A DNA stretch of 64,000 bases from Streptococcus sanguinis (GCF_013343115.1 NZ_CP054570.1:992001-1056000); one strand, 5' to 3'; counted from the stretch's first letter, positions 36,415-46,861 are shown. Made by a program: numbers and translations. Notes: generated by a model from the letters alone, not told the origin.

Positions 36415-37177
36415 CGAAATCCCACTCCGCTAGACTGGACAAGACATGCGTCGGTTGGATCGGCAGATTGGGCACTTCTTCTGGCAGGGTAAAACCTGTC
36501 GTAACCAATAGAGTCGGAATGCCGTTGTCGATTCCTGCTCGAATATCTGTCAGATAGTTATCGCCCACCATGACCACTTCTTCACGCGCCAACCCTAGAT
36601 GCTCTATGGCTTTTTCCATGATGATGGCATTGGGCTTGCCGATAAAGGTCGGTTCAACCCGAGTGGCTGCTTCCAAGAGGGCATTGATTGCGCCAGCTCC
36701 CGGCTGCAAACCTCGCTCAGTCGGAATGTTGAGATCTGGATTGGTTCCGATAAAGTGGGCACCCTTTTGAATAGCCAGAGTCGCTATTGTCAGCTTCTCA
36801 TAATCCACTTCCCAGTCCAGCCCAACTACTACATAATCTGGATTTTCTGTGTCTTCTATATATCCAGCTTCTTCAATAGCATGTTTAAGTCCCACATCAC
36901 CAATGACGTAGACTTTCTTGCCCAGATTTTTCTCCTGCATATAGTCAATGGTAGCTAGAGTTGCTGTGTAAATGGTATCAAGTGGCGTCTCAATATTAAA
37001 ATTCTCCGCCAACATGGTTTGCACTGTTTCTGGCGTGCGCGTGGTATTATTGGTCACGAAAAGATAGGGAATCTTGCGCCTCTGCAAGTCATGCACAAAG
37101 GCTTCACCAGCCGGAATCCGGCTCTTGCCCTTATAAATCGTCCCGTCTAAATCAATCAAATATCCTTTATAAGTCAT
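36407..37177 (-). CDS. HAD-IIA sugar/nucleotide phosphatase, NagD-like
   Basis: A 256-residue HAD phosphatase: motif [13 protein letters not shown] (8-19) with nucleophile Asp and acid Asp, motif [10 protein letters not shown], motif III lysine in FIGKPNAI and motif [12 protein letters not shown] (about 203-212), with a type IIA cap between. TIGR01457-like members act on small phosphate esters; exact substrate unknown. Overlaps the thioesterase gene by 4 bases (ATGA). Confidence 0.9.
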   Translation of the reverse strand: MTYKGYLIDLDGTIYKGKSRIPAGEAFVHDLQRRKIPYLFVTNNTTRTPETVQTMLAENFNIETPLDTIYTATLATIDYMQEKNLGKKVYVIGDVGLKHAIEEAGYIEDTENPDYVVVGLDWEVDYEKLTIATLAIQKGAHFIGTNPDLNIPTERGLQPGAGAINALLEAATRVEPTFIGKPNAIIMEKAIEHLGLAREEVVMVGDNYLTDIRAGIDNGIPTLLVTTGFTLPEEVPNLPIQPTHVLSSLAEWDFDA

Positions 37178-37929
37178 TTCTGCTCTTCCTCATTCTCATG
37201 TTTAAACTCTTGCCAGGTAACCAAAGCCTGGGCATTGACTTCGCCGTCACTGGAAATTTGGTGATTGCTCTGCAGACCTTCTAGGTCGTAGCTAGAAGCA
37301 ATCATGCCGCCTGGTCGAACTTCCTTGACATACTTGAGATGGACCTTCTTAGGAATATGTTTCGTGAGGAAGTCTGCACCCATGACCTCAAAGATCCAGT
37401 CCAGATACTTGCTATTATTGACATGGCCATTCATATCCAAGTCGTAAAAGCGCACATGGTAGTCCTTGCTGACAGGATTTTCCAAGTCTGGATACTTAGG
37501 ACCGCGCAGTAATTTCTTGGAAAAGTCAGATTGATATGGCGCCACAATCTCCGGATCAACGGCACGAACCTTGCGGCTATCCCGATCCATAAGAACAAAG
37601 GTTGCCATCATCTGTATAATGACTTCACCCGCTTCATCAAAAATCGTAAAGCGACGGTAGCAAAAGAGCCGATTATAAGTTAAGGCTTCTGTTTCGATAG
37701 TAATCTCCTCTGCAAATCGTGGCAGACGTGTCACATCAATATCATAGTCCGTGATAATCCAGACTAGGTTATACCGCTCCAGCATATCCTTGTCACTGAC
37801 GCCAAGCTCGATTGACTGCATCCCCGATACCTGCAAGGACAGCAAGATGACATCCGGCAGCTTGATATGGCCATTCATATCTGCCATATCAAAAGGAATT
37901 TTCATTTTCATTTGATAAGTTAAGCCCAT
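37174..37929 (-). CDS. Acyl-ACP thioesterase
   Basis: A 251-residue double hot-dog acyl-ACP thioesterase of the FatA/plant-type family. The N-terminal half begins [20 protein letters not shown]; the second half starts [26 protein letters not shown] (about 154-179), which holds the catalytic Asp/Asn/His cluster typical of these enzymes. It releases free fatty acids from acyl carrier protein and may tune chain ends or lipid turnover. Located between hemW and the HAD gene, an order shared with S. pneumoniae as I recall. Confidence 0.9.
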   Translation of the reverse strand: MGLTYQMKMKIPFDMADMNGHIKLPDVILLSLQVSGMQSIELGVSDKDMLERYNLVWIITDYDIDVTRLPRFAEEITIETEALTYNRLFCYRRFTIFDEAGEVIIQMMATFVLMDRDSRKVRAVDPEIVAPYQSDFSKKLLRGPKYPDLENPVSKDYHVRFYDLDMNGHVNNSKYLDWIFEVMGADFLTKHIPKKVHLKYVKEVRPGGMIASSYDLEGLQSNHQISSDGEVNAQALVTWQEFKHENEEEQK

Positions 37930-37932
37930 GAT

Positions 37933-39063
37933 TTACTCCAATATAAATTTCTCAGCAACCGTATCGCCCAAAAAGAGACCTTGTTTGGTCATACGCACAA
38001 TGTTTCTGTCAGGCACTAGCAAACCCTGCTCAGTCAGTTCAGCCACAATAGCTCCATACTGTTCTTCAAAGGATATACCAAATTTTTCCTCGAAGCGTTT
38101 TTTTGAAACACCTGACTTCTTACGCAAGCCTAAAAACATCTCTTCTTCCATCTTTTCATTCAATGTCAGCGCTTCTTCCTGCACACGGGCATTGCCCGCT
38201 TCCACCGCCTGCAGATAATGACGAATCGGCCCGTGGTTTTTATAGCGAACACCATCGACATAGCCAGACGCTCCCGCTCCAATACCATAATATTCCGCAT
38301 TGTCCCAGTACATGAGATTATGGCGGCTCTCAAAGCCTGGCTTGGAAAAGTTTGAAATCTCATAATGCTCAAAACCTGCTTTTTTCAGCTCAGCTATAAT
38401 GTATTCAAACATCTCCGCTTCCAAGTCTTCCTTGGGCAGAGGCAGCTTCCCACGCCGCATCCGATTCATAAAGACCGTATGGTTTTCCAAAATCAAGCTG
38501 TACAGACTCATGTGGGGAATGCCCAGAGCAATAGCCTTAGCTACATTGATTTTCATATCTTCCATAGTCTGCTTGGGCAGGGCATAAATCAGGTCAATCG
38601 AGATATTATCAAAACCTGCTTTTTTGAGATTGGCAATATTCTCGTAGATGTCCTTTTCTGAGTGACTGCGGCCAATCTGCTTGAGCATGTGGTCATTGAA
38701 AGTCTGTACGCCCAACGAAACCCGATTGACAGGCGAGTCTTTAAGTACAGCAATCTTCTCCTGATCCAAGTCCCCAGGATTGGCTTCAATAGTCAGCTCT
38801 TCTAGATAAGACAAGTCCAGCTTGTCTGTCAGCTTTTCCAGCAAAAAAGCCAACTGACGCGCCGATAGAGCGGTCGGAGTTCCGCCACCGATATAGAGTG
38901 TACGGAGCTTTTTGATATCGTAAGAATGATACTCCTCAATCAAATGCTCCAGATAACTATCTACCGGCTGATTTTTGATAAAAACCTTGGAAAAATCGCA
39001 GTAATAACAAATCTGAGTACAAAAAGGAATATGCACATAAGCAGAAGTCGGTTTGGTTTGCAT
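37933..39063 (-). CDS. hemW: HemW, radical SAM heme chaperone-like protein
   Basis: A 376-residue radical SAM protein. The iron-sulfur motif is CTQICYYCDF (Cys15, Cys19, Cys22, CxxxCxxC), followed by the GGGTPTALS block near 60-68 and ISIDLIYALPKQT. Often called oxygen-independent coproporphyrinogen oxidase, but the conserved residues needed for that reaction in HemN are not the ones at the N-terminus here, and streptococci lack heme synthesis, so HemW (heme chaperone) is the better name. The ATG at 39063 has no good ribosome site and lies only 6 bases from a TATAAT (39075-39070), suggesting a nearly leaderless transcript. Confidence 0.9.
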   Translation of the reverse strand: MQTKPTSAYVHIPFCTQICYYCDFSKVFIKNQPVDSYLEHLIEEYHSYDIKKLRTLYIGGGTPTALSARQLAFLLEKLTDKLDLSYLEELTIEANPGDLDQEKIAVLKDSPVNRVSLGVQTFNDHMLKQIGRSHSEKDIYENIANLKKAGFDNISIDLIYALPKQTMEDMKINVAKAIALGIPHMSLYSLILENHTVFMNRMRRGKLPLPKEDLEAEMFEYIIAELKKAGFEHYEISNFSKPGFESRHNLMYWDNAEYYGIGAGASGYVDGVRYKNHGPIRHYLQAVEAGNARVQEEALTLNEKMEEEMFLGLRKKSGVSKKRFEEKFGISFEEQYGAIVAELTEQGLLVPDRNIVRMTKQGLFLGDTVAEKFILE

Positions 39064-39069
39064 AGTAAG

Positions 39070-39079
39070 ATTATAACAT
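39070..39079 (-). promoter_or_regulatory. Extended -10 immediately before hemW
   Basis: TGTTATAAT on the minus strand. The predicted start of transcription coincides with the hemW ATG. Confidence 0.45.
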
Positions 39080-39179
39080 AAATCACAAAGACAAGCGGGA
39101 GAAATGTTGAATTAATACGGTTAAAATCATAATCGCCAAATCCCTGCTTCAAGCTTTAAACACTTTTATTAAGCAAGTG

Positions 39180-40142
39180 TTATTCAGTAATTTTCGATAT
39201 AAGAAAATCAATCATCGCTTCTTCTTTGTTGAATTTTTCTTTTTGATACTTGATTAAGCCTACTTCTTTTAGATTTTCATTCAGATAATACAAATGAATA
39301 TCTAAAAATCTCTGCAAGGCATAACGAAAACAAACTATTTTATCGATTGGTCTGGAATAATATTTAAAAAAATGATCTAGCATTTCTTCATATTTTGACC
39401 TTTCAACTTTTTGCAGGATTCCCCAAAATAAGGTTCCAATATCCTCTTCAGGCAATGAATATCTGCAATCTCCAAAATCCAATATGGCTACTTCCTTTTC
39501 GCAAAGCAGCAAATTTTCATTATGTAAGTCGTTATGAATAAAAATATTCCTCTTCTCACACTTCATTGACTTCAAAGTTTCTGTGTTCTCTTGAAATATT
39601 TTCCACAATGCCTGATAGCCTGGAATGATTCTTTCAAGCTGAGGATTGTAAGAAAAAGCTCTGAAATGTAAAGAAGAAATCAAGTCGTCATAAAAGGGGA
39701 CTCTTTCAAATGTCATCAAATATCTCTGAGAAAAATCATGTATATTTGCTAATTTTCGAGCAAGTTTTGTCAAATTATAGGAAGAGAAAGTCATTCGTTC
39801 ACCTCTTAAATAAGGATATTTCAGAAAAAAGAGACTTCCATCCTTCACATCCAACCGATGAATGAACTTCCCATCTGGAAAAGACAGATACCGAAGCGGA
39901 TTTAACTTGTTCTCGTATAAAGTATTGACAAAATACACTTCTCTTTCTAGATACGGAAAGGCTTGCGAAAAAATTGGCGAACTTTTGGCCAAATAAAGCA
40001 CACGAACCACCAACTGGCCGTCGAGCAAATAATTTAGATTTTCACTACCTTTTGAGAGTTGAGAAATCTGACAATCATGACCATACCATTTATGAAGATT
40101 ATTCAAGATAAAATTTTCATCTGCAAATTGTTGAAAGAACAT
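39180..40142 (-). CDS. APH/choline-kinase-like phosphotransferase
   Basis: A 320-residue kinase-like protein of the aminoglycoside/choline kinase (APH) family. The catalytic loop is FIHNDLHNENLLL (about 208-220, Asp base and Asn) and the metal-binding motif is AILDFGDCRYS (about 227-237). The N-terminal lobe has GSENLNYLLDGQLVVRVLY, a typical nucleotide-binding strand pair. Phosphate acceptor unknown: small sugars, homoserine, choline or an antibiotic are all possible. RBS GAGGGGG. Somewhat AT-rich compared with the neighbouring pro genes, and it stands alone between hemW and proC. Confidence 0.8.
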   Translation of the reverse strand: MFFQQFADENFILNNLHKWYGHDCQISQLSKGSENLNYLLDGQLVVRVLYLAKSSPIFSQAFPYLEREVYFVNTLYENKLNPLRYLSFPDGKFIHRLDVKDGSLFFLKYPYLRGERMTFSSYNLTKLARKLANIHDFSQRYLMTFERVPFYDDLISSLHFRAFSYNPQLERIIPGYQALWKIFQENTETLKSMKCEKRNIFIHNDLHNENLLLCEKEVAILDFGDCRYSLPEEDIGTLFWGILQKVERSKYEEMLDHFFKYYSRPIDKIVCFRYALQRFLDIHLYYLNENLKEVGLIKYQKEKFNKEEAMIDFLISKITE

Positions 40143-40175
40143 AATTCCCCCTCTGATTTGACTACCAAGCTATAC

Positions 40176-40206
40176 AAAATCTACCAGCTTAAAACTGGTA
40201 GATTTT
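40176..40206 (-). terminator. Terminator of proBAC
   Basis: Twelve-base perfect arms AAAATCTACCAG / CTGGTAGATTTT with a 7-base loop, directly after the proC stop codon. Confidence 0.85.
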
Positions 40207-40207
40207 T

Positions 40208-41008
40208 TTATTTTCCCAACTCCTGCGTCCTCTTGTAAGCAGCTTGAACGGCATCCATGACCGTTCCTCGAAAAGCATTTTCTTCCAGACTGGCTACCCC
40301 GGCGATAGTCGATCCGGCCGGACTGCAGACCTGATCTTTGAGTTGAGCCGGATGTTGCCCGCTGACCCGACTTAACTTGGCAGCGCCTAAGAGAGTTTGA
40401 TTGGCCAGTTCAAGTGATATATCGCGACTGAGTCCCGCCCGCACCCCAGCGTCCGCTAAGGCCTCTATAAAGAGATAGACGAAAGCTGGGCCACAGCCAG
40501 CAAGAGCTGTCGCTGCATCCAACTGCTTTTCCTCTAGTTTGACTAAAAGGCCAGCTGAAGACAGAAGCTCACGTAACAAGTCTTCGTCCGTTTGATTCGC
40601 TTCTGGGGATAAAGCATAGGTAATAACACCCTCGGCAACAGCTACTGGTGTATTAGGCATGATTCGAATCCAACGATGCTGGCCAGGTGTAAATTTTTCT
40701 AATAGCTCTAAGGTTAGACCAGCAGCCATTGAAACCAACAAAATAGACTCCCGTTTTTCTAGAATTGCCTGATACTCAGCCAGCAAGTCAGTAAATTGAG
40801 CCGGTTTGATACCCAGAAAAATCACTTCTGCCTGAGCAAAAACCTCTTCATTACTAACCGGTTGTCCACCAACTTCCGCAGCAATCTTTTCAGCCTTGTC
40901 ACGACTGCGATTGGCCAGGAGTAATTCGCTTCTAAATCTTTCATCTTGGGAAACTAGGCGAGCAAGACTACCCCCCATATTTCCCAGACCGATAAATCCA
41001 ATTTTCAT
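40208..41008 (-). CDS. proC: Pyrroline-5-carboxylate reductase
   Basis: A 266-residue NAD(P)H enzyme, last step of proline synthesis. Nucleotide fold IGFIGLGNMGGSLARLV (3-19); the C-terminal dimer domain carries DAATALAGCGPAFVYLFIEALADAG and the signature VCSPAGSTIAGVASLEE (about 232-248). RBS GAGGAAATAAAG. It follows proA with 2 bases between, third gene of proBAC. Confidence 0.96.
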   Translation of the reverse strand: MKIGFIGLGNMGGSLARLVSQDERFRSELLLANRSRDKAEKIAAEVGGQPVSNEEVFAQAEVIFLGIKPAQFTDLLAEYQAILEKRESILLVSMAAGLTLELLEKFTPGQHRWIRIMPNTPVAVAEGVITYALSPEANQTDEDLLRELLSSAGLLVKLEEKQLDAATALAGCGPAFVYLFIEALADAGVRAGLSRDISLELANQTLLGAAKLSRVSGQHPAQLKDQVCSPAGSTIAGVASLEENAFRGTVMDAVQAAYKRTQELGK

Positions 41009-41010
41009 CT

Positions 41011-42273
41011 TTATTTCCTCACTTGACCAGTCCCTTGGATGACGTATTTATAGCTGGTCAACTCTTTCAGCCCCATAGGACCTCTGGCATGCAGTTTCTG
41101 AGTAGAAATCCCCATTTCGCAGCCGAGGCCAAATTGACCGCCATCTGTAAAGCGGGTTGAGGCATTGACATAAACTGCCGCACTATCCACCTGCTCTGTG
41201 AAGTAAGCTGCCGCTGAATCGTTCTCCGTCACAATGGCATCCGAATGATGGGTGCTGTGAGCTTCAATATGCTCCACCGCTTCTTCCAGCGAAGAAACCA
41301 ACTTGACTGCTAAGATATAGTCCAAAAATTCGGTATCAAAATCTTCTGGTTTAGCTTGCGAGCCCGAGATATACTGAGCCGCTTTCTCATCCAAACGCAA
41401 TTCAACAGGGTTTTCTCGCGCAGCATCACGATCTGTTACCAAAATCTTTTGTAAACGTGGTAAAAATGCTGCAGCAATCTCTTCATGAACCAGCAGTACC
41501 TCCATGGCATTGCAGACAGAGGGGCGACTGGTCTTGGCATTCTCAATAATCGCCAAAGCCTTGGTTTGATTAGCATCCTTATCTACATAGACATGGACAA
41601 TTCCAGTACCCGTCTCAATAACCGGCACAGTCGCATTCTCCACAACCGCCTGAATCAGTCCAGCACCTCCGCGAGGAATGAGTAAATCCAGATATCCCTT
41701 GGCCTTCATCATGGCCTGGGCGGAAGCCCGACTGGTATCAGAAACCAACTGGATACAATCCGGCGAAATCTTCGTCTGAGCCAAACCTTCTTTCAAAGCT
41801 GTGACAATGGCTAGCGCTGTCTGATAGGCATCCTTGCCGCTTCTGAGGACGACTGCACTACCACTCTTTAGAGCCAGAGCCGCAGCGTCAGAGGTGACAT
41901 TAGGCCGACTTTCGTAGATAATCCCAATCACGCCCATGGCCACCCGCTTCTTACTGATGACAAGGCCGTTCTCAAGCTCGGTCCTTTCCAAGACTTGCCC
42001 TACAGGATCCTCCAAGTCAATCAACTGGCGAATTCCCTCTGCCATAGCAACAATCCGATCCTCATCCAGATAGAGGCGGTCCAGCATTACATCTGAAATC
42101 TTACCTTTAGCCGTGGTCATATCCAATTCATTGGCTGCTAAAATGTCCGCACGAGAGAGCCAGAGCTGCTTTGCCATTTCTTCCAAAGCATGGTTTTTCT
42201 CAGCCGTTGTAGCCGTGTTGATCGTCTTCTTGACTTTCTGAACCTTTTCAAAAATCGCTTGTGTTGAGGTCAT
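41011..42273 (-). CDS. proA: Glutamate-5-semialdehyde dehydrogenase
   Basis: A 420-residue gamma-glutamyl phosphate reductase. The active-site region [16 protein letters not shown] (about 249-264) contains the catalytic Cys; [30 protein letters not shown] (about 138-167) is the cofactor part, and [22 protein letters not shown] near 373-394 is the family signature. Works on the product of ProB, which is encoded just upstream. RBS AAAGGAG. Confidence 0.97.
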   Translation of the reverse strand: MTSTQAIFEKVQKVKKTINTATTAEKNHALEEMAKQLWLSRADILAANELDMTTAKGKISDVMLDRLYLDEDRIVAMAEGIRQLIDLEDPVGQVLERTELENGLVISKKRVAMGVIGIIYESRPNVTSDAAALALKSGSAVVLRSGKDAYQTALAIVTALKEGLAQTKISPDCIQLVSDTSRASAQAMMKAKGYLDLLIPRGGAGLIQAVVENATVPVIETGTGIVHVYVDKDANQTKALAIIENAKTSRPSVCNAMEVLLVHEEIAAAFLPRLQKILVTDRDAARENPVELRLDEKAAQYISGSQAKPEDFDTEFLDYILAVKLVSSLEEAVEHIEAHSTHHSDAIVTENDSAAAYFTEQVDSAAVYVNASTRFTDGGQFGLGCEMGISTQKLHARGPMGLKELTSYKYVIQGTGQVRK

Positions 42274-42294
42274 CCCTTCTCCTTTCCTCGTCTT

Positions 42295-43404
42295 CTAAAA
42301 TTCTGCAAATAAATCATTCAATTCCGGCGTCAAAGAGATCCAGTCATCCCGATGAATGACAACACCTTTAGGTTTATTGGACTTGAGCATATCTTTAAGA
42401 GCTGACTTGCCAAAACGAACTCGCCCTTTACCGAGAATAGTTCCGTTTCCTTCTTCATAAACCGTCACCGTATCTTGATAGGCAAAGCTACCCGATACAG
42501 ATACAAGTCCGGATACCAACAAACTTTTTCCCTTATTTCTGAGAGCGTCGGCTGCTCCTTGGTCTACATAGATTTCCCCTTGACTTTTAGCATAGAAAGC
42601 AAGCCATTGTTTCTGCGTTTTTAGACCTTTTTCCTGTGCCAAAAAGAGACTGCCATCCTTGGTTTTCTCCGCAGCTTCCAGCAGAGCATCCGTCTTGAGC
42701 GAGGAACAGATATATACCGGAACACCAGACATGGTCGCCAGGGTTGCAGCCTTAATCTTTGTCAGCATACCGCCAGTCCCATTGCTCGTTCCTGCACCGC
42801 CCGCCATATCAATCAACTCAGAAGAAATCTTCTCAATCTTTTCAAGTCGACGAGCATTTGGATTGGTAGAGGGATTGGCAGTGTAGAGTCCATCTACATC
42901 TGTCAAGAGCACCAGGAGGTCTGCCTGAACCATGGCAGCCACTTGAGCACTCAGTGTATCATTATCCCCGACCTTGAGCTCCTCGATAGCCACCGAGTCA
43001 TTTTCATTGATGATAGGAATAGCGCCACGATTCAGCAAGACAGACAAGGCCTGATGGGCATTTTTGTAACGCCGCTTATCTGCAAAATCATCCTGGGTCA
43101 AAAGAATCTGAGCAGATATGATTTGTTTCAAAAGAAGATTGGTTGTATATTCCTCCAAGAGCAAACCCTGTCCAACCGCAGCTGAAGCTTGTTTATCTGC
43201 TACCTTGGTCGGTCGCTTTTTAAAGCCTAGAGAAGAAAAACCTGCCGCAATAGCTCCTGATGAGACCAAGATTAACTCATGTCCCGCCTCATGCAAGAGA
43301 GCCAACTGCCGAGTAATTTCCTTTACCTTGGCGCGTGACAGACTGCCATCTGCGTTGGTCAATGACGAAGTCCCCACCTTAAATACGATACGCTTTGCTT
43401 TCAT
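42295..43404 (-). CDS. proB: Glutamate 5-kinase
   Basis: A 369-residue kinase with an amino acid kinase domain (about 1-255: [54 protein letters not shown]) and a C-terminal PUA domain (about 275-355). It phosphorylates glutamate, the committed and proline-inhibited step. The ATG at 43404 is taken because AAGGAAAAGGA lies just before it; a GTG at 43419 would sit on that site. Promoter with extended -10 TGGTATAAT at 43442-43434. Confidence 0.96.
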   Translation of the reverse strand: MKAKRIVFKVGTSSLTNADGSLSRAKVKEITRQLALLHEAGHELILVSSGAIAAGFSSLGFKKRPTKVADKQASAAVGQGLLLEEYTTNLLLKQIISAQILLTQDDFADKRRYKNAHQALSVLLNRGAIPIINENDSVAIEELKVGDNDTLSAQVAAMVQADLLVLLTDVDGLYTANPSTNPNARRLEKIEKISSELIDMAGGAGTSNGTGGMLTKIKAATLATMSGVPVYICSSLKTDALLEAAEKTKDGSLFLAQEKGLKTQKQWLAFYAKSQGEIYVDQGAADALRNKGKSLLVSGLVSVSGSFAYQDTVTVYEEGNGTILGKGRVRFGKSALKDMLKSNKPKGVVIHRDDWISLTPELNDLFAEF

Positions 43405-43433
43405 TTCCTTTTCCTTCACTGCTAGATTGTCTT

Positions 43434-43442
43434 ATTATACCA
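43434..43442 (-). promoter_or_regulatory. Predicted extended -10 promoter of proBAC
   Basis: TGGTATAAT on the minus strand, 29 bases upstream of proB; no strong -35. Confidence 0.55.
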
Positions 43443-43463
43443 CGATTTACGGAAAATAAAAAC

Positions 43464-43482
43464 GACCGCGATTGAAGCGGTC
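43464..43482 (-). terminator. Terminator of lspA-rluD
   Basis: Stem GACCGC / GCGGTC, 7-base loop, followed on the minus strand by GTTTTTATTTT. Confidence 0.85.
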
Positions 43483-43519
43483 AAAGGAAAATTTGTATTT
43501 TAACAATGAACAAACCTAC

Positions 43520-44416
43520 CTATTCTTGTCGCAGTTTTGCCAAGGTTTCTTGGAAAATGGCTGGCACTTCAGCTGTAAATTCCAGCTCTTCACCGGTTCG
43601 AGGATGGGTGAAGCCCAACGTTCGCGCGTGCAGAAATTGGCCATGTCCTTTCAGAGTTTTACGAGGTCCGTAGACTTCATCTCCAGCCACAGGATGTCCA
43701 ATGTAAGCCATATGGACTCGGATCTGATGAGTTCGTCCTGTTTCCAGCTGAAGCTCAACCAAGCTATAGTTACCAAAACGTTCCAAGACTTGGAAACGCG
43801 TCAGAGCTGGCTTGCCTTTGGCAGTCACTGCCTGCTTCTTGCGGTCTTTTTCACTGCGACCAATCGGTGCTTCAATCACTCCACGGTCATTAGGCAGATT
43901 TCCATGAACAATAGCCCAATACTTGCGTAGGGATTTCTTATCCTTGAGCTCATCAGCCAGAGCCACATGAGCTTGGTCATTTTTTGCAATCATAAGAAGC
44001 CCTGAAGTGTCCTTGTCAATCCGATGAACAATCCCCGGACGGAGGACACCGTTGATGCCAGAGAGGTCTTGGATGTGGTACATAAGGGCGTTGACTAGCG
44101 TACCGCTGGTATGGCCCGCAGAAGGATGAACCACCATTCCCTGAGGTTTATTGATGACTGCCACATCCTCATCTTGATAGACGATTTCTAGCGGAATATC
44201 CTCTGCCACATACTCAACCACTTCCGGCTCAGGCAGCTCATAGGAGATGACATCGCCTTCTTTGACAGCGTATTTGGCTTTTTTGGCTTGTCCATTGACC
44301 AAGATCCGGCCGTCCTTGATCTGCTCATGAGCCAAACTCCGCGATAGGTCTGTCAGCTCTGCCACCGCCTTGTCCAATCGCTGACTGGCTACTGAAGCCT
44401 CAATTCTTACTTCCAT
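43520..44416 (-). CDS. rluD: RluD-type 23S rRNA pseudouridine synthase
   Basis: A 298-residue RluA-family synthase. N-terminal S4 RNA-binding domain (about 12-75: [32 protein letters not shown]) and a catalytic domain with [18 protein letters not shown] (about 131-148), whose Asp attacks the uridine, and [17 protein letters not shown]. It modifies uridines of 23S rRNA, by homology helix 69. Starts inside the end of lspA (17-base overlap), so the two are coupled. Confidence 0.92.
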   Translation of the reverse strand: MEVRIEASVASQRLDKAVAELTDLSRSLAHEQIKDGRILVNGQAKKAKYAVKEGDVISYELPEPEVVEYVAEDIPLEIVYQDEDVAVINKPQGMVVHPSAGHTSGTLVNALMYHIQDLSGINGVLRPGIVHRIDKDTSGLLMIAKNDQAHVALADELKDKKSLRKYWAIVHGNLPNDRGVIEAPIGRSEKDRKKQAVTAKGKPALTRFQVLERFGNYSLVELQLETGRTHQIRVHMAYIGHPVAGDEVYGPRKTLKGHGQFLHARTLGFTHPRTGEELEFTAEVPAIFQETLAKLRQE

Positions 44417-44867
44417 CTTTTTCTTCCTTCAAAATCATCAGCAGTAAAATAGCTACACCAAAGGTTAGATACATATCTGCCACATTGAAAATAGCAAAAT
44501 TAATAAAATCTAACTGAAACATGTCCACGACAAAACCTTGGCGTATCCGGTCAATAAAGTTTCCCAAACCACCAGCAATCACCAAGGTCAGCCCAGCCAA
44601 CATCCACTTTGAGGCGTGGAGGTGCTTGATGAGGTAGTAAACTGCTCCGCCAATAACCAGAAACGTTACCAAAGTAAAGAGCCATTGCTGATTTTCCAGC
44701 ATGGAGAAGGCTGCGCCGGTATTCTGAAGATAGGTCAGACTCACCAGATGAGGAATGAAACTCTTGACCTGTCCCAGCTTAAAATCGCTGACAATATACA
44801 ACTTAACCAGCTGATCCACAACAATAAGAACCAAGACAGCAAACGGAATAATAATTTTTCTTTTCAT
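44400..44867 (-). CDS. lspA: Lipoprotein signal peptidase II
   Basis: A 155-residue membrane aspartic protease with four helices. It removes signal peptides of prolipoproteins at the lipid-modified Cys. The catalytic blocks are [16 protein letters not shown] (about 106-121) and [14 protein letters not shown] (about 127-140), each with an active-site Asp. Substrates in this very window include the Met-rich lipoprotein and OppA. Begins 3 bases after the LysR gene; order lysR-lspA-rluD is shared with S. pneumoniae. Confidence 0.96.
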   Translation of the reverse strand: MKRKIIIPFAVLVLIVVDQLVKLYIVSDFKLGQVKSFIPHLVSLTYLQNTGAAFSMLENQQWLFTLVTFLVIGGAVYYLIKHLHASKWMLAGLTLVIAGGLGNFIDRIRQGFVVDMFQLDFINFAIFNVADMYLTFGVAILLLMILKEEKDGSKN

Positions 44868-44870
44868 ACT

Positions 44871-45773
44871 TTATTTTTTCTGTGCAAAATACTCTTTCAT
44901 AACTGATACAAAGTCTTCTCCGACCTGGGTCAACTCCACATCTTCACGCTTGACATAGACCATGTGGTTGTCCAAATTGTCACGAAGCTTGATGACAGTA
45001 ATACCATTTACACTGTTACTGTCCAAAAAGCCAGATCCGGTCGCATAGGCATCGGTACGCTCCAAAATCCCATTCAAAGTTGCACGGTCCGTCACATTGA
45101 ACATCTGTGAGCTGGCACTGGTATCGACAAAATTCTCTGAATAATAGAGATATTCGTCCTTTTCCTGGGTAAAGCGAACAGTCGGCAAGGCAGCCAAATC
45201 TTCCATGACCAACTCCTTCTTCTGAGTCAGAGGATGATCTTCCCGCAGGTAAATATGGGTCTGAAAAGGAATCAGCTCAATTACTTCCAAGCCTAGCTTT
45301 TCCACCCGCTGCATAATGCCCTTGGTATTCTGATTATTAAGGTAGATAATGCCGATTTCACTGTGGCCTTGCGCTACTTCATCCAGAATCTGCACAGTTG
45401 TTGACTCAAAAATCCGGAAGTTCTTGTACTCAGGGTAGGTCTGAGAAAATTGAGTAATCAAAGGCGGCAAAAAATCATAGTGCTGGCTGGCAATTGAGAA
45501 CTCATCACGCTCCTCCTCGGGATTGGCATATTGATTTTGAAAGACATCAAAACCCTTGACCAAGTCTTGAGCCTTTTCATAAAACTCCATTCCTCGGCGA
45601 GTCAGAAAAGTCCCGCTGCTGGTCCGTCGAAAAATCTTGAAACCCAGCTCTTTTTCCAGATCACGGACAGAGATAGACAGACTAGGCTGGCTGACATACA
45701 TTTTTTCCGCAGCTTCTCGAAAAGTCCCACTATTAGCAATGGCGACCACATAACGCAATTGTTGAATATTCAT
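44871..45773 (-). CDS. cpsY: LysR-type regulator, CpsY/MetR-like
   Basis: A 300-residue LysR regulator: helix-turn-helix at about 1-60 (MNIQQLRYVVAIANSGTFREAAEKMYVSQPSLSISVRDLEKELG) and a co-inducer domain from about 90. Start set at 45773, the conserved MNIQQLRY, with AAGGA upstream; a longer frame is possible but lacks support. It lies upstream of lspA as CpsY does in S. agalactiae and S. pneumoniae, where it affects methionine transport, surface properties and survival in neutrophils. Role here by homology only. Promoter with extended -10 TGGTATAAT at 45810-45802. Confidence 0.8.
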   Translation of the reverse strand: MNIQQLRYVVAIANSGTFREAAEKMYVSQPSLSISVRDLEKELGFKIFRRTSSGTFLTRRGMEFYEKAQDLVKGFDVFQNQYANPEEERDEFSIASQHYDFLPPLITQFSQTYPEYKNFRIFESTTVQILDEVAQGHSEIGIIYLNNQNTKGIMQRVEKLGLEVIELIPFQTHIYLREDHPLTQKKELVMEDLAALPTVRFTQEKDEYLYYSENFVDTSASSQMFNVTDRATLNGILERTDAYATGSGFLDSNSVNGITVIKLRDNLDNHMVYVKREDVELTQVGEDFVSVMKEYFAQKK

Positions 45774-45801
45774 AACATTTTCCTTCTTTACATATCGTCT
45801 C

Positions 45802-45810
45802 ATTATACCA
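45802..45810 (-). promoter_or_regulatory. Predicted extended -10 promoter of cpsY-lspA-rluD
   Basis: TGGTATAAT on the minus strand, 28 bases before the chosen start. Confidence 0.5.
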
Positions 45811-45829
45811 TAAACAAAGGCAGAACAAA

Positions 45830-45857
45830 AGAAACCAGCTGTAAGAAGCCAGTTTCT
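45830..45857 (-). terminator. Terminator of the double GNAT gene
   Basis: Eleven-base stem on the minus strand, AGAAACTGGCT against AGCTGGTTTCT with two G-U pairs, then TTTTGTTCTG. Confidence 0.7.
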
Positions 45858-45892
45858 CTTTTTAAGTTAATGAGCAATCTGAGACAAATTTG

Positions 45893-46750
45893 CTATTTTT
45901 CTTTTAGATAGACAACCTCTGTCATCTCTTTGAAGCCTAGCTTTTTATAGAGTTTCAAAGCTCGAGTATTCTGCTTTTCTACGACAATCTGAAACTCCTG
46001 TCCATTGAGCTCATTCAAATCCTGCATACTTGCAAGCAAGAGATAGCTTCCTAACCCCTGCCCCTGAAAATCTTGATAAACCGCCAAGCCAAAGAAATAA
46101 TTGGTCCCAAAATCCGTATCAACCGACACAGAAGCCACAACCCGACCATCTTTCTTCAAGATATAAAGCAGACTGGAGCCACTACTTATGGATTCTTGGG
46201 CGTATTTCAAGGCAACATCCAGGGGTGTCTCAAATACTTGGGACTGAAAGGCTGCAATCTCTTCGGCCAAGTCCAAACTCCCTAGCAAGACCTCTATCCC
46301 TTCTCTTTCTTCCAGAGGAAAAATTTGAGCAGACTGCGCTAGCCAGATTTCTGCTTCATCCTCTTGGTAATCAAATCTCTTAGCAAAATCGGGATGACCG
46401 TTCAAAAAAGCTAGCTCCGCTACATACTCAATCTCGGTCAAATTATACTTATCAGCTACTTTTGCAAAAGCTGCCAGAAGCTGATTAGCCACACCCTGAC
46501 GGCGATACGTCGGCAGAACATAGAGAGAAACCTCTGCTTGACCAGGTTCGTCCGCATAGACTGATAAAAATCCGATGGTTCGGCCATCCATCTCAGCTAA
46601 GAAAAAGGCTGGCATTTCAGGATCTGCATTATAATTATTATCCAGATAGGGCAGTCTATAGCCTCCGTCCACCTTATTACACTCTTGAACTAATTCAAAC
46701 AATACTTGCTTTTCTTTCTTAGGCAATGCACTATAAATTCCTATTTGCAT
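45893..46750 (-). CDS. Tandem GNAT acetyltransferase
   Basis: A 285-residue protein with two GNAT folds. The first (about 1-140) has the loop YRRQGVANQLLAAF; the second (about 150-285) has FQGQGLGSYLLLASMQDL and the end LKLYKKLGFKEMTEVVYLKEK. Tandem GNATs such as mycothiol synthase usually keep activity in one half; which one is active and on what cannot be said. The ATG at 46750 is favoured over a GTG at 46759 because GGAAG lies 8 bases before it. Confidence 0.82.
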   Translation of the reverse strand: MQIGIYSALPKKEKQVLFELVQECNKVDGGYRLPYLDNNYNADPEMPAFFLAEMDGRTIGFLSVYADEPGQAEVSLYVLPTYRRQGVANQLLAAFAKVADKYNLTEIEYVAELAFLNGHPDFAKRFDYQEDEAEIWLAQSAQIFPLEEREGIEVLLGSLDLAEEIAAFQSQVFETPLDVALKYAQESISSGSSLLYILKKDGRVVASVSVDTDFGTNYFFGLAVYQDFQGQGLGSYLLLASMQDLNELNGQEFQIVVEKQNTRALKLYKKLGFKEMTEVVYLKEK

Positions 46751-46817
46751 CCGTCTCACTTCCTTCCAGTATTTCTTTCTATTTTACTACAAAAACCTTA
46801 GTCAAGTCATTCAAAAA

Positions 46818-46839
46818 GAGGCTGGAAAAATCCAGCCCC
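46818..46839 (-). terminator. Terminator of the oligopeptide-binding gene
   Basis: Stem GGCTGGA / TCCAGCC with a short loop and TCTTTTTG tail on the minus strand, about 20 bases after the stop. Confidence 0.85.
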
Positions 46840-46861
46840 AATGTCGCTAAGTGAATCGTTT

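Noticed and set aside
39160..39182. Hairpin AACACTT / AAGTGTT at the end of the phosphotransferase gene
   Set aside because: It overlaps the stop codon, has only seven pairs and no T run, so it was not listed as a terminator.
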